Notes: generated by a model from the letters alone, not told the origin. A DNA stretch of 64,000 bases from Halorhabdus sp. BNX81 (GCF_029229925.1 NZ_CP107254.1:806001-870000), one strand, 5' to 3'; positions 1 to 8,968 are shown, counted from the stretch's first letter. Translations and numbers: made by a program.

Positions 1-108
1 AGTCACACGACGACTCGATTTTGCGGATGGCGACACGATTCACGATCAGCAACGCAGTCGCTGGCGAACGTGAGACGCCGAAAACTGTCGGGGCGCTTCC
101 CAGCAGAG

Positions 109-348
109 TCAGTCAGCAGTCGCGGAGACGCGCTCGGTGTCCGTCGTGGACTCCATTTCTCCGGTGATGCCCTCGGCGAGAGCGAACACGGCCGCCTTGT
201 GGTCCGTCTTGGACTTGTGGATCGACGTCGGCTTCACGCCGAGTTCCGTGTATCGCTGGTGGTCGACTTTCGTGTCGAGTGTTTGTTCGTAGTGATCGCG
301 TACCTGCGCAAGCAGCCCATGGAGATGGATGAGCTCCTGCTTTTTCAT
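109..348 (-). CDS. UPF0058 family protein
   Basis: 79-residue protein starting MKKQELIHLHGLL, the hallmark opening of the archaeal UPF0058 family of small helical proteins. Its biochemical function is unknown. I chose the ATG at 348 because the family begins exactly with this motif; a GTG two codons upstream would only add MT. The N-terminal half carries the conserved His-Leu-His and the KVDHQRYTELGVKPTSIHKSKTDHK stretch (about residues 26-50, split by me only for reading), and the C-terminus is acidic and variable. The gene is monocistronic, and the 108 bp to its left hold no gene I can support. Confidence 0.85.
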   Translation of the reverse strand: MKKQELIHLHGLLAQVRDHYEQTLDTKVDHQRYTELGVKPTSIHKSKTDHKAAVFALAEGITGEMESTTDTERVSATAD

Positions 349-623
349 GGTCACTCAATCGTAACGACTGGAGGGTTATAGTAGTATCCTGAGTACTGTT
401 ACCACACTTCTCTGGTAGCGAGGGCGTTCCTAACGGTTGTTTTCGATGGATCTGTGGAGACGACTGCACCCCGATCGGCGATTCGAGACGTATCAATTAT
501 CATTATAATTCGGCAGCGGTCCAGTGGGGCGGTCAGTCGTCGGCTGACACGGCACGCCCCGTGCTGGGGAGCGTTTCGCACCGGTTTGAAAGATTTTTAT
601 TCGATCGTAGACGACGTAGGGAT
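349..623. other. intergenic region between UPF0058 and aIF2-beta genes
   Basis: 275 bp without a supported gene, separating the divergent UPF0058 and aIF2-beta genes. AT-rich patches at about 376-395 and 493-510, and a GATTTTTATTCG stretch at 591-602, are plausible archaeal TATA regions. The last lies about 25 bp upstream of the aIF2-beta ATG, which fits a leaderless transcript. Confidence 0.4.
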
Positions 624-1028
624 ATGGACTACGATGACATGCTCGATCGGGCGATCGAGGACACGCCGGACATCGAGTCGGGGGCCGACCGGTTCGACGT
701 GCCCGATCCGGACGTTCGCCAGGAGGGGAACATGACGGTATACGAAAACTTCCAGGCGACGACCCGTCGGCTCGGCCGTGAGGACGAGCACGTGATGAAA
801 TTCCTGCAGGACGAACTTGGGACCAGCGGTCACATCGACGAAAGCGGGCGCGCCCGGCTCACCGGCGAGTTCAAGCAGCGCCGGATTCAGGCGGCGCTCG
901 ACGCCTATACTGAGGAGTTCGTCATCTGCTCGGAGTGTGGCCTTCCGGACACGCGGCTCATCCGCGAGCAGGGTGCAATTTTGCTCCGGTGTGAGGCCTG
1001 TGGTGCGCGGTCCGCCACCAGCGGGTAG
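624..1028 (+). CDS. eif2b: translation initiation factor aIF2 subunit beta
   Basis: 134-residue aIF2-beta, part of the heterotrimer that brings initiator Met-tRNA to the small ribosomal subunit. The N-terminal helix begins MDYDDMLDRA. The central alpha-beta domain contains the family's VMKFLQDELGTSG motif (about residues 56-68). The C-terminal zinc ribbon has four cysteines at 102, 105, 123 and 126 (CSECG and CEACG). The start at 624 is preferred over an upstream in-frame codon because the family starts with this helix and a TATA-like stretch lies about 25 bp upstream. A longer paralogue with a TRAM domain is encoded at 28073-28687. Confidence 0.93.
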   Translation: MDYDDMLDRAIEDTPDIESGADRFDVPDPDVRQEGNMTVYENFQATTRRLGREDEHVMKFLQDELGTSGHIDESGRARLTGEFKQRRIQAALDAYTEEFVICSECGLPDTRLIREQGAILLRCEACGARSATSG

Positions 1029-1073
1029 CTCCGATTTTCGAACGGACTGTTCCCGCCCGACACTGGACGGAAC

Positions 1074-1253
1074 TCAGCGAAGCTCTCGCAGCGTTTCGAG
1101 ATCGCGGTCGGTTCGCATGAACTCGGAGAGCCGGCGCTGTTCCGCACAGTCGGGGCACGTGAAGAGTTCCTCGGGGGCCGGAAGATCGCGCGGCGTCGAT
1201 TCCCACTCTTTGCGACACTCGGGACAGACGAGTCTGACGTACGCTTCCTCCAT
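1074..1253 (-). CDS. small zinc-ribbon protein, haloarchaeal
   Basis: 59-residue protein with two CPxC knuckles (Cys10/Cys13 in CPEC, Cys33/Cys36 in CPDC), predicted to bind one zinc. The C-terminus is a charged helix rich in Arg, Glu and Asp. The start MEEAYVRLVCPEC at 1253 is chosen; seven more codons upstream are possible but look non-coding. It lies convergent to the aIF2-beta gene, 45 bp from its stop. Function is unknown. Small proteins of this kind are common in haloarchaea and are often suspected to act in transcription or translation, which is only an inference here. Confidence 0.75.
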   Translation of the reverse strand: MEEAYVRLVCPECRKEWESTPRDLPAPEELFTCPDCAEQRRLSEFMRTDRDLETLRELR

Positions 1254-1341
1254 CGATGGGTGTGTATGACACACCTACGGAAATAAGGTTTGTTGCTCCC
1301 AACGGGGGAACCCGCGCCGACTGAAGATTGCTCGACGGTGA

Positions 1342-1752
1342 TCAGGCACCTGCGTGTCGGTCGATCAGGCTCCTGTAGTGACTCTGGTCGCGGACGCCGA
1401 CGACCTGTTCGGCGACCTCGCCGCCGGCGAAGACGACCACCGTCGGGACGCCCCGGACCTGGTACTGACTCGCCAATTCCTGGTGGGCGTCGACGTCGAC
1501 TTTGGCGACGGCCGCGTCGGTCTCGGCGGCGAGTTCCTCGACGATCGGCTCCAGCATCTTGCACGGTCCACACCAGTCCGCATAGAAATCCACCATGACG
1601 ACGTCGTGGGTCGCGACGACCTCGTCGAAGTCGTCGATGCTGTCGACGTGAATCGGTTCGTTCGGGGCTGTCGTCGGCGCTGAATCGTCCTGTTGCATGA
1701 GTTGCTCTTTCTTGCGTTGTTTGATCGTCTCGATATCGTCTCCGCCGGTCAT
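1342..1752 (-). CDS. trxA: thioredoxin
   Basis: 136-residue cytosolic thioredoxin. The active site WCGPC is at residues 60-64, preceded by VVMVDFYAD and followed by the cis-proline region RGVPTVVVF. It reduces protein disulfides. There is an N-terminal extension of about 30 polar residues before the thioredoxin fold, common in haloarchaeal versions. The start MTGGDDIETIKQRKKEQL (ATG at 1752) is chosen because upstream codons fall in the promoter. It is divergent from a helix-turn-helix regulator, and the two genes carry the same 11-bp promoter motif. Confidence 0.93.
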   Translation of the reverse strand: MTGGDDIETIKQRKKEQLMQQDDSAPTTAPNEPIHVDSIDDFDEVVATHDVVMVDFYADWCGPCKMLEPIVEELAAETDAAVAKVDVDAHQELASQYQVRGVPTVVVFAGGEVAEQVVGVRDQSHYRSLIDRHAGA

Positions 1753-1782
1753 AGCATCCGCCGATAGGCCCCACCGACGCTT

Positions 1783-1968
1783 AAGTGTTGTGAATGGACC
1801 ATACAATACCGCTGTGAAGCTCGTTCCCCATCTAGCGGGTGATTTCCCCTCAGATACGTGCCTGCATTGGCCCGTAAAGATCTGTTACGTCTATGATGTG
1901 ACGGGTGGTCGGGCCCCGAAACCGCCTCCGTTGCAGTGTTAGAGTGATGCACAGCACTCACAACACTT
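1783..1968. promoter_or_regulatory. divergent promoter pair with identical TCACAACACTT boxes
   Basis: The 11-mer AAGTGTTGTGA at 1783-1793 is the exact reverse complement of TCACAACACTT at 1958-1968. Read toward each gene, both copies are TCACAACACTT, about 31 bp upstream of the thioredoxin ATG (1752) and about 32 bp upstream of the regulator ATG (2000). The position fits the BRE/TATA region of leaderless archaeal promoters, so both genes probably share one promoter type and perhaps one regulator. Confidence 0.55.
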
Positions 1969-1999
1969 TTGAACGCGCTTCGCCTAGACGGGGCTACGA

Positions 2000-2404
2000 A
2001 TGGCAGAGTCGATCAACGAGTACCTCAAGCAGGACATGGAGTGTGAGGGGTTGCTCGAATGCATCCACGGGCTCAAGGAACTCGATAAGGAGGTGTTTGT
2101 GACCCTGACTGATACGACGGAGCCGATGACTATCGACGAGATCGCCGACGCCGTCGATCGGGAGCGCTCGACCGCGTATCGAGCAGTCCAGCGCCTCCTC
2201 CAGTCGGGCTTCATCCAGAAGGAACAGGTCAATTACGATCAGGGTGGGTACTATCACGTCTACCACCCGACGGACCCTGATCAGATCGCGGATAAGATGC
2301 AGCGGACGCTCAACGACTGGTACGCCAAGATGGGCCAACTTATCGGCGAGTTCCGCGAGAAGTACGACCCAGAGGCGGCGGTCGATCCGGCGGCTGACAG
2401 CTAG
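2000..2404 (+). CDS. HTH transcriptional regulator, TrmB/ArsR-like winged helix
   Basis: 134-residue DNA-binding protein. A winged helix-turn-helix spans about residues 25-95: a long N-terminal helix, then the PMTIDEIADAVDRERSTAYR recognition region, the helix RAVQRLLQSGFIQ, and a wing. The C-terminal third is helical and charged and could mediate dimerisation. There is no effector domain, so it is a short TrmB/ArsR-like regulator. It is divergent from thioredoxin with a shared promoter motif, which makes thioredoxin and itself plausible targets (inference). Confidence 0.8.
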   Translation: MAESINEYLKQDMECEGLLECIHGLKELDKEVFVTLTDTTEPMTIDEIADAVDRERSTAYRAVQRLLQSGFIQKEQVNYDQGGYYHVYHPTDPDQIADKMQRTLNDWYAKMGQLIGEFREKYDPEAAVDPAADS

Positions 2405-2527
2405 TCACGACGGTTGGATTGTGATCCGCCTCATCTTTCATGTCGGTCACGATGATCGTTTGTGCTTGCCGGCGACCGACGGATGTTTGTAGTATGGGCC
2501 GGTTGACACGACCAGGTTACCCGTCGG

Positions 2528-3334
2528 ATGGCTCGAACGTACTACGATGTCCTCGGCGTCGAGGAATCGGCCTCAACTGCCGATATCGAGGCTGCCTACC
2601 GCGAGCGGCTCAAGGAGACCCATCCCGACGTCACGGACGATCCCGACGCGACTGACACAGTGCAGGAAGTCATCGACGCCAGGGACGTGCTGACTGACGA
2701 GGCCGAGCGTGCCCGTTACGACCGATTGGGCCACGAAGCGTACGTCTCCGGTGATCCCACTGGGATGGCGTCTGCATCGGCAAGGGGGTCCACGGACGAG
2801 GGGGCAGGGGAAACGCACTCCGCCGCGTCTGCGCACAGCCAGTCCGACGGCAGTTCGACGTCCGTCGGCGATAACACACGGGTCCGATCCGGGTCACGTG
2901 ACGCGACGCGAGGTCAGTCATCCACCCCTACCGACAGAGACCGGACGTGGGCACATGGGTCAGGGGGAAGGGTCACCCAGCCGGGCGATCCGAACACGGT
3001 CCGGTGGAGTCGCCTGTTCCCGCCGAACCAGTCGGTCGTCCTGCTGCTCGCGGCGTTCATCTGTTACCCTCCCTTTGTCCTTTTTAGCGTCTACCCACCG
3101 TTCCCAGCCGTGTTTAATCTCATCGTCGCCGCGTGTACGCTGGCGCTCGTGGGCTATCTCATCTCGCTGCCCGAGATCGGCGTGCTCGTGTTCGGCTTCT
3201 GGGGTCTCGTTACAGCCGGGTCCTTCCTGATCGGGTCGCTCGGCATGATCTCGCTGTCCGGCGTCCTTGCGATGACGGCGACCTGGCTCCCACTTGGCCT
3301 CTCGATCGTGGTATTTCGACTCATTCGACACTGA
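2528..3334 (+). CDS. membrane-anchored J-domain protein (DnaJ-like)
   Basis: 268-residue protein. The N-terminal J domain (about residues 1-70) begins YYDVLGVEESA and contains the HPD motif (ETHPDVTDD) needed to stimulate Hsp70 ATPase. A Ser/Thr/Gly/Asp-rich low-complexity linker follows (about 75-155). The C-terminal 100 residues are hydrophobic with three or four predicted membrane segments (for example SVVLLLAAFICYPPF and LGMISLSGVLAMTATW). The Gly/Phe region and zinc fingers of canonical DnaJ are absent, so this is a specialised co-chaperone of the membrane type, probably recruiting DnaK to the membrane face (inference). Confidence 0.85.
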   Translation: MARTYYDVLGVEESASTADIEAAYRERLKETHPDVTDDPDATDTVQEVIDARDVLTDEAERARYDRLGHEAYVSGDPTGMASASARGSTDEGAGETHSAASAHSQSDGSSTSVGDNTRVRSGSRDATRGQSSTPTDRDRTWAHGSGGRVTQPGDPNTVRWSRLFPPNQSVVLLLAAFICYPPFVLFSVYPPFPAVFNLIVAACTLALVGYLISLPEIGVLVFGFWGLVTAGSFLIGSLGMISLSGVLAMTATWLPLGLSIVVFRLIRH

Positions 3335-3360
3335 CCGCGAGTCACGGGTGCCCCATCCAG

Positions 3361-5115
3361 TCACCGCAATTCGGTCCGGACATCCTCGTGGATCGTCTCC
3401 CGGACACGGTGGCTCTCCGCTGCGTCGAAGGTAATTTCGATGATCTGGGTGCCGGGGGCGGCCAGGGATTCCCGATAGAGCGATTCGAACCCATCGAGTG
3501 ACGCAGTCCGGACGAATTCGGCATCGTAGAGCTCCCCGACGGGCGAGAAATCCAGGCCGTGTGGCGTCTTGAAAAAGTCAGTGAACGGTGGGTCGAAGTC
3601 CTCGATCGGCAGCATGTGGAAGATGCCACCGCCGTCGTTGTTGAGCAGGACGATCGTCGCCTCGACCTCGGCCCGGGCCAGCGCGAGTAGTCCGTTCATG
3701 TCGTGATAGAAGGAGACATCGCCGAGGACGCCGACCAGGGGACCGTCGGTCGCGCTTGCGGCCCCCAGTGCCGTGCTGGTGACGCCGTCGATCCCGCTCA
3801 CGCCGCGATTCCCCAGGATGCGGACTGATCTCGCCCGTGGCTGTCCGAACCGGTCGAGATCCCGGACTGGCATGCTGTTGCCGACGACCAAGGTCGCTCC
3901 GGCAGGAATCTCCGCTGCCACCGTCGACAGGACCGCTCCTTCGAAGTTGGCGTCCGTTGTTGTCCGATCCAGCAGTGACCAGTACGTCTCCTCGGCGCGC
4001 TCGAAGCGCTCACGCCACGCGTCGTCCCCGCCGGTCGCGATCCGGTCGGCCAGGTCGTCGGCCAGCCGGGTCGGATCGGCGACGAGCAGGTCGCTCGCCG
4101 TGAACTCGGCTTCGGTCCATTCGCCGGCCGGGTCGACCACGAACTGGCGGGCCTCGCTATCCCGGAGATAGTGCCTGAGGACCTTCGACGTGGGTGAGGC
4201 ACCGAACCGAACGACGACATCGGGGTCCGGCCAGCCCCACTCCTCGCTCGCGTCGAGATACGAGTCGTAGCCGCCACAGATCCCCACGCTGTCGGCGTGA
4301 CCGAATCGGTGGCCCGAGAGTGGATCGGCGAGGACAGGGAAATCGGTTGCGCGGGCGAGCCCGACCAGTGCCTCTCTGGCCGGTGTCGGTTGGCTCGCCG
4401 GCCCAGCGACGATCAGTCCCCGGTCGGCTCCCTCGATGACTCCGGCGACGCGGTCGAGTTCCTCGTCGGCAAGCGTCACCGCCCCCTGGGAAATCCCGAC
4501 GAACGGGCCGTCCCGCCCCTCGACTGCCAGGGGCGCACGCTCGCCGAGATCGTCGGGAACGTCACCCTCGACGTGGACCGGTTCGAGTGGCTTTCGGAAG
4601 GGGATATTGAGATGAACCGGGCCCGCCGGCGTCCCTATCGCGTCGGCGACAGCCCGATCCGCCGTCACGCGGAGCGACCGTAGCGCTCGCGGACGCGGTG
4701 CGGGTTCGGGGAGTGTCCGGTACTGTCTGACGGCCGACCCGTAGAGCTTCGTCTGGTCGGCAGTCTGGTTTGCGCCGCTGTCCTGAAGTTCGGGTGGCCG
4801 GTCGGCCGTGAGCACGACAAGCGGCACCCGACCCTCGTCGGCTTCCATCACGGCCGGGTGGAGATTCGCCGTCGCCGTCCCCGAGGTCGTGACGACGGCG
4901 GTCGGCTCGCCACTCTGGCGGCCCCGACCGAGCGCGAAGAAGGCGGCCGAGCGTTCGTCGAGCAACGAGACCACCTCGACCTCGCTGGCCGCGAACGCGG
5001 TCGTCAACGGCGTCGACCGGCTCCCGGGCGCGAGACAGGCATATTCGACCCCGGCGGCCGCGAGTTCGTCGACGAGCACGTTCGCCCACAGTGTGTTGCG
5101 GTTCGGGGCCATCAT
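3361..5115 (-). CDS. menD: 2-succinyl-5-enolpyruvyl-6-hydroxy-3-cyclohexene-1-carboxylate synthase (MenD)
   Basis: About 584 residues. This thiamine-diphosphate enzyme joins isochorismate and 2-oxoglutarate in menaquinone synthesis. The N-terminal PYR domain begins NTLWANVLVDELAAAGVEY and includes CLAPGSRSTPL; the C-terminal PP domain has VVGNSMPVRDLDRF and VGVLGDVSFYHDMNGLLAL, the Mg/ThDP-binding GD motif. The start overlaps the menF stop (ATGATG/TGA at 5110-5115), indicating translational coupling; the second of the two adjacent ATGs (5112) is equally possible. It lies convergent to the J-protein gene. Confidence 0.95.
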   Translation of the reverse strand: MMAPNRNTLWANVLVDELAAAGVEYACLAPGSRSTPLTTAFAASEVEVVSLLDERSAAFFALGRGRQSGEPTAVVTTSGTATANLHPAVMEADEGRVPLVVLTADRPPELQDSGANQTADQTKLYGSAVRQYRTLPEPAPRPRALRSLRVTADRAVADAIGTPAGPVHLNIPFRKPLEPVHVEGDVPDDLGERAPLAVEGRDGPFVGISQGAVTLADEELDRVAGVIEGADRGLIVAGPASQPTPAREALVGLARATDFPVLADPLSGHRFGHADSVGICGGYDSYLDASEEWGWPDPDVVVRFGASPTSKVLRHYLRDSEARQFVVDPAGEWTEAEFTASDLLVADPTRLADDLADRIATGGDDAWRERFERAEETYWSLLDRTTTDANFEGAVLSTVAAEIPAGATLVVGNSMPVRDLDRFGQPRARSVRILGNRGVSGIDGVTSTALGAASATDGPLVGVLGDVSFYHDMNGLLALARAEVEATIVLLNNDGGGIFHMLPIEDFDPPFTDFFKTPHGLDFSPVGELYDAEFVRTASLDGFESLYRESLAAPGTQIIEITFDAAESHRVRETIHEDVRTELR

Positions 5116-6467
5116 CGTAAGGCGTCGAGGATCGGGCGGTACTTGAGCTGAATCTCGTCCCACTCGGCGTCGGGGTCGCTATCGGCGACGATCCCCGCCC
5201 CGGCAAACAGCGTGGCCCGGCGCTCTCTTGTGAGTGCCGACCGAATGCCCACGGCAAACTCCCCATCACCGGCCGCGTCGAACCAGCCGATCGGCGCGGC
5301 GTACCACCCGCGATCGAAGGCTTCAGCCTCCTGAATCGCCGCCAACGCATCGTCCGGCGGCAGTCCGCCGACGGCCGGCGTGGGATGTAACGCTTCGACC
5401 AGCGAGAGGACGTGTACCTCCGTATCGAGGATCGCCTCGATCGGCGTCTGGAGGTGCTGGACCGTGGCGAGTTGTCTGATGGTTCGTTCGCCAGTCGTGA
5501 CGGTCTCGGCGAAGCCATCGAGTTGCTCGCGGATGGCTTCGACGACGAGGGCGTGTTCGTGGCTGTCCTTCGGACTGTCCGTGAGTTCCTCGGCGAGCCA
5601 CTCGTCTTCGGCCCCCGTGTCCCCGCGGCCGATCGACCCCGCCAGTGCCGCTGTCTGCACCCGGGGACCGTCACGCCTGAGCAGTCGCTCGGGGGTCGCC
5701 CCGAAGAAAGTCCCCGCGCCTGCTTGCTCGGGTGCGAACGCGAAGCGGTAGCAGTCAGGGTAGGTCTCGCTGAGCCGATCGAGGGCGGCGGGCACTGACA
5801 GCGACCCTGCGAGGTCAACGGTCTGAGCGCCGGCCAGGACGACCTTCCGCAGGTCGCCCCGATCGATGCGCTCGACGGCAGCGTCGACCTGTTCGGTCCA
5901 GGCGTCGCGCTCGGGGATCTGTGATCGGGCGGCGATGCCTGGTGGCGACTCGGTCGACGGCTGGGCGTTCGTGAGTCGTTCCTGCCAGCGTTCGAGGGTT
6001 TGTTCGGCGGTACTCGGGGCGTCCGGACCGACAGCGGCGGCCGTCAGCCAGGTTTCGCCGTCGCGCTCGATGACCGAGACGGCCGGCAGGTGGAAATAGG
6101 CGTCCGGAAACCCCGTCCAGTCGGCGTCAGCGTGGCGATCGACCCCGACGTCGTGGAACGCGAAGCCACCGAACAGCCGGGGGCGGGCGAACGGCGGCAG
6201 GTTCGTGGCGACATCCTGGTTCGCAAAGAGTCCACTCGCTCGCTCGCGGACCGCTTCGAATCGGTCGCCGCTCGTCACGGAGATCGTCGCCGCGCTGCCC
6301 GTCCCCGCGACCGTCTCGTCGGGGCTAGCCCATGCCGTCCACGGTCGCCTGCGGATCTCGTCGGCGAGCAGCGTGGCGGGATCGACGGCGTCGAGTTGGC
6401 AGCCACGGATGGCGAGAACGTCGCTGGCGTGATCGGTCCCGACTGCGTCGGCACGCACTGACTCCAT
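5112..6467 (-). CDS. menF: isochorismate synthase (MenF)
   Basis: 451-residue chorismate-utilising enzyme converting chorismate to isochorismate, the first step of menaquinone synthesis. The C-terminal catalytic domain carries family landmarks: LRKVVLAGAQ, AGAGTFFGATPERLLRR, AALAGSIGRG, DSPKDSHEHALVVEAIRE, the HPTPAVGGLP motif and FVGIRSAL-like FAVGIRSALT. It is the first gene of the menF-menD pair, with a 4-base overlap. The N-terminal 120 residues are variable, as usual in the family. Confidence 0.95.
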   Translation of the reverse strand: MESVRADAVGTDHASDVLAIRGCQLDAVDPATLLADEIRRRPWTAWASPDETVAGTGSAATISVTSGDRFEAVRERASGLFANQDVATNLPPFARPRLFGGFAFHDVGVDRHADADWTGFPDAYFHLPAVSVIERDGETWLTAAAVGPDAPSTAEQTLERWQERLTNAQPSTESPPGIAARSQIPERDAWTEQVDAAVERIDRGDLRKVVLAGAQTVDLAGSLSVPAALDRLSETYPDCYRFAFAPEQAGAGTFFGATPERLLRRDGPRVQTAALAGSIGRGDTGAEDEWLAEELTDSPKDSHEHALVVEAIREQLDGFAETVTTGERTIRQLATVQHLQTPIEAILDTEVHVLSLVEALHPTPAVGGLPPDDALAAIQEAEAFDRGWYAAPIGWFDAAGDGEFAVGIRSALTRERRATLFAGAGIVADSDPDAEWDEIQLKYRPILDALR

Positions 6468-6677
6468 CTGGCCTGTCTAGGGGCACAATCCATTAAGGGC
6501 TGACGATACCCCCACCATCGGACGCTCGTTCGGACTGGCCGTCACCATCGACGGGCTCGGACGAGTCGCCCTCTCGGCGGGCGTCAGTTCAAGCAGATTC
6601 TTATACCTCCCTCCCTGTGGATGGGATACGATGTACGCGCCCAGACACGCGTCTTCGATAGCCGAGGTGAACGTGGG

Positions 6678-7208
6678 ATGAGCGATCCGCAGGACGAAGT
6701 CCGGGCGTACACAGTTCGGCTCGAACTCGTCGACGAACCCGGTGAACTCCTCCGGGCGCTATCCCCGATCGCCGACAACGGCGGTAACCTGCTGAGTATC
6801 TACCACGAACGCGGGAACATGACCCCGCGCGGGCACATCCCAGTTGAGGTCGATCTCGAAGCGTCGCCCGAGCGCTTCGACGTGATCGTCGACGCGCTTC
6901 GGGAGGCCGGCGTCAACGTGATCCAGGCCGGCAAGGAGCGCTACAGCGAGGAACTCACCGTGGTCCTCGTCGGCCATCTCGTCGATACTGATCTCTCTGA
7001 TACGCTCTCGCAACTCCGGGCGGAGAACGGGGCCGTGACCGATATCTCGCTGGCTGCCCCTCAGGGCGCCGACGAGGTGTCGAGTGCGCGCCTCCGACTC
7101 CGGACCGAGCAGGGGGCCGTCGAGGACACCCTCAGTGCGGTCCGATCGGTGGCTGACCAGAAGGACCTTCGTGTTGTCGAACCCCTCGCGCCGGGAGGTG
7201 AGGCCTGA
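6678..7208 (+). CDS. ACT-domain protein, probable amino-acid sensor for homoserine dehydrogenase
   Basis: 176 residues. The N-terminal ACT domain (about residues 8-80) begins RAYTVRLELVDEPGELLRAL and contains DNGGNLLSIYHER, the ligand-binding turn. A second, ACT-like half follows (about 90-165, beginning EELTVVLVGHLVDTDL). Its stop overlaps the hom start (TGATG at 7206-7210), so it is very probably a separate regulatory subunit supplying the feedback-inhibition domain missing from the short Hom downstream (inference). The ATG at 6678 is preferred over one 19 codons upstream because homology starts here. A TATA-like TTCTTATA lies near 6597-6604. Confidence 0.88.
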   Translation: MSDPQDEVRAYTVRLELVDEPGELLRALSPIADNGGNLLSIYHERGNMTPRGHIPVEVDLEASPERFDVIVDALREAGVNVIQAGKERYSEELTVVLVGHLVDTDLSDTLSQLRAENGAVTDISLAAPQGADEVSSARLRLRTEQGAVEDTLSAVRSVADQKDLRVVEPLAPGGEA

Positions 7209-8167
7209 TGGATCTCGCAATCATGGGGACGGGGACGGTCGGTAGCTCCGTCGCCGAACTCGCAAGCGAGTACGGGCACCGGGTCACCGCCATGGCCAAC
7301 GTCGACGCCGCGGCGATCGACCCTGACGGCATCGACACGGCGACAGCACTGGAACGCCAGCGCTCCGAGGGGATGGCACATCTCGGTGACAGCGATCCCG
7401 ACGACGTGCTGGCTGCCGAGTACGACGCGCTGATCGAGGTGACGCCGGTGACGCTGGGCGACGCCGAACCGGGATTCAGCCACGTCGAGGCTGCTTTGGA
7501 GCGGGACAAACACGTCGTCCTCGCGAACAAGGGGCCGATGGCCGAACGCTACGCCGACGTCCGTGCGCTCGAAGCCGAAAGCGCGGGCGAGGTCCGCTTC
7601 GAGGCCACCGTCGCAGGTGCGATCCCGGTACTCTCGACGATCGAGGACTACGGGCCGGGAACGATGTCCGCCGTTCGGGGTGTGTTCAACGGCACGGCGA
7701 ACTTCATCCTCACGCGGATGGCCGCGGAGGGACTGGGTTACGAGCACGTCCTCGCGGAGGCACAGGACCTGGGCGTCGCCGAGGCCGATCCCGCTTTCGA
7801 CGTCGAGGGGACCGACGCCGCCCTGAAGTGTGTCATCCTCGCGAACGTCCTCGCGCAGGGCGACCGTGCGTTCTCCCTCGAAGATGCGACCGTCGAGGGC
7901 ATCAAGGACATCCCGGGCAGCGCGCTCGAACTCGCCCGCGAGGACGGCCGGACGATCCGGCTGATCGGCGAGGTCGCCGGCGACGAGATCCGGGTGAGTC
8001 CGCGACTGGTTCCCGAGCACAGCGAACTCGCCGTCAGCGGGACGACCAATATCGTTCAACTGGAGACCGACAACGCCGGTCGGCTCAACCTCTCCGGCCG
8101 CGGTGCGGGCGGTCCCGAAACTGCGACGGCGATCCTCGCGGACGTCAATCGGCTTCCCGAGCGCTAA
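7208..8167 (+). CDS. hom: homoserine dehydrogenase
   Basis: 319 residues. Reduces aspartate semialdehyde to homoserine with NAD(P)H, for threonine and methionine synthesis. The Rossmann fold starts LAIMGTGTVGSSVAELAS (GxGxxG). The catalytic region includes HVVLANKGPMA, FEATVAGAIPVLSTI, GVFNGTANFILTRMA and AEADPAFDVEGTDAALKCVILAN. It lacks the C-terminal ACT domain of bacterial enzymes; the adjacent ACT protein, overlapping by one base, probably provides it. The upstream substrate-producing enzyme, aspartate-semialdehyde dehydrogenase, is encoded at 38015-39052. Confidence 0.96.
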   Translation: MDLAIMGTGTVGSSVAELASEYGHRVTAMANVDAAAIDPDGIDTATALERQRSEGMAHLGDSDPDDVLAAEYDALIEVTPVTLGDAEPGFSHVEAALERDKHVVLANKGPMAERYADVRALEAESAGEVRFEATVAGAIPVLSTIEDYGPGTMSAVRGVFNGTANFILTRMAAEGLGYEHVLAEAQDLGVAEADPAFDVEGTDAALKCVILANVLAQGDRAFSLEDATVEGIKDIPGSALELAREDGRTIRLIGEVAGDEIRVSPRLVPEHSELAVSGTTNIVQLETDNAGRLNLSGRGAGGPETATAILADVNRLPER

Positions 8168-8210
8168 CCACGGACTGATTGTGGCCGGTTTCCTCCGTCG
8201 CCTGACGGAG

Positions 8211-8696
8211 TCACTCGACGTCGAGGGCCGCCTCCGGACTCTCGCTCTCTTCTGTCTCTCGGGACGGTGTGTCCTGTCTGTCCCGTCTTTCGAGGACAGC
8301 TCTGATCGCATCCGTGTCGTCCGTCCGGACGTCTTCGGTCTCCAGCAGCGCTTCGAGTCCCCGTTCAAGCTCCCGCTCGTCGATCTCCCCTTTCGCGTAC
8401 CGGCGTCGGAGTTCGTCCAATGGGTCCGCCGTCTCCCCGCCGTCACGGGTGGTCTCGCTCTCGTCGATCCCCACTGCCAGGTCCCGCAGTTTCCGTGCCC
8501 GTTCGATCTCCTCCGCCGGATCGGCCAGACTCCCGGCGAGGACGCCAGCGACCGGGACCAAAAAGAGCCAGCCGACGACGAACACCCACAACGCCGCCTG
8601 TGGCCCCGTGTTCATGTACGCGGCAATGCCGGCTGGCAGCGTCGCGACCGCAAACACGCCCGCGAGCGCTTCGAAAACCCGATGGTAGCTACCCAT
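8211..8696 (-). CDS. SHOCT-domain membrane protein
   Basis: 161 residues. Two N-terminal membrane helices (about residues 7-28 and 36-58, the second VFVVGWLFLVPVAGVLAG) precede a cytoplasmic charged region containing a SHOCT short C-terminal domain (DPLDELRRRYAKGEIDEREL, about 96-115, followed by GLEALLET). The tail is acidic. SHOCT domains are thought to mediate oligomerisation; the protein's function is unknown. The start at 8696 sits directly before the first membrane helix; 64 further codons upstream look non-coding. Confidence 0.8.
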   Translation of the reverse strand: MGSYHRVFEALAGVFAVATLPAGIAAYMNTGPQAALWVFVVGWLFLVPVAGVLAGSLADPAEEIERARKLRDLAVGIDESETTRDGGETADPLDELRRRYAKGEIDERELERGLEALLETEDVRTDDTDAIRAVLERRDRQDTPSRETEESESPEAALDVE

Positions 8697-8912
8697 GCGT
8701 GAGGCTTGGGTATGCCTGTTGTATAATTGTATTGTCACGGACATCGACGGCTGATCGGACCACGCGTGATTGACTCTCGCCAGCCCGGCCCATACCGGCC
8801 GCCGGTGACCTCTATCGCCGGAACTGATGGACACAGGCCGACCGCAATCCGTGACAGCAGTTCCCAAATCGCAAGACAGCGGCGGCATGGTCTACGCTCG
8901 CTATCGAAATGG

Positions 8913-8918
8913 TTTTAA
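8913..8918 (+). promoter_or_regulatory. TATA-like box of the EF-1alpha gene
   Basis: TTTTAA within GGTTTTAACACC, about 50 bp upstream of the EF-1alpha ATG. A transcript starting some 25 bp downstream would have a short leader. The rest of the 272-bp gap 8697-8968 shows no gene. Confidence 0.4.
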
Positions 8919-8968
8919 CACCAACAGCCGAACGATTCCGATACAGCGCCTCTGCGCGTGAGATTCAA

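Noticed and set aside
4562..5818. 418-codon minus-strand frame crossing the menD/menF junction
   Set aside because: Arg/Ser/Pro-rich out-of-frame translation over two clear genes.
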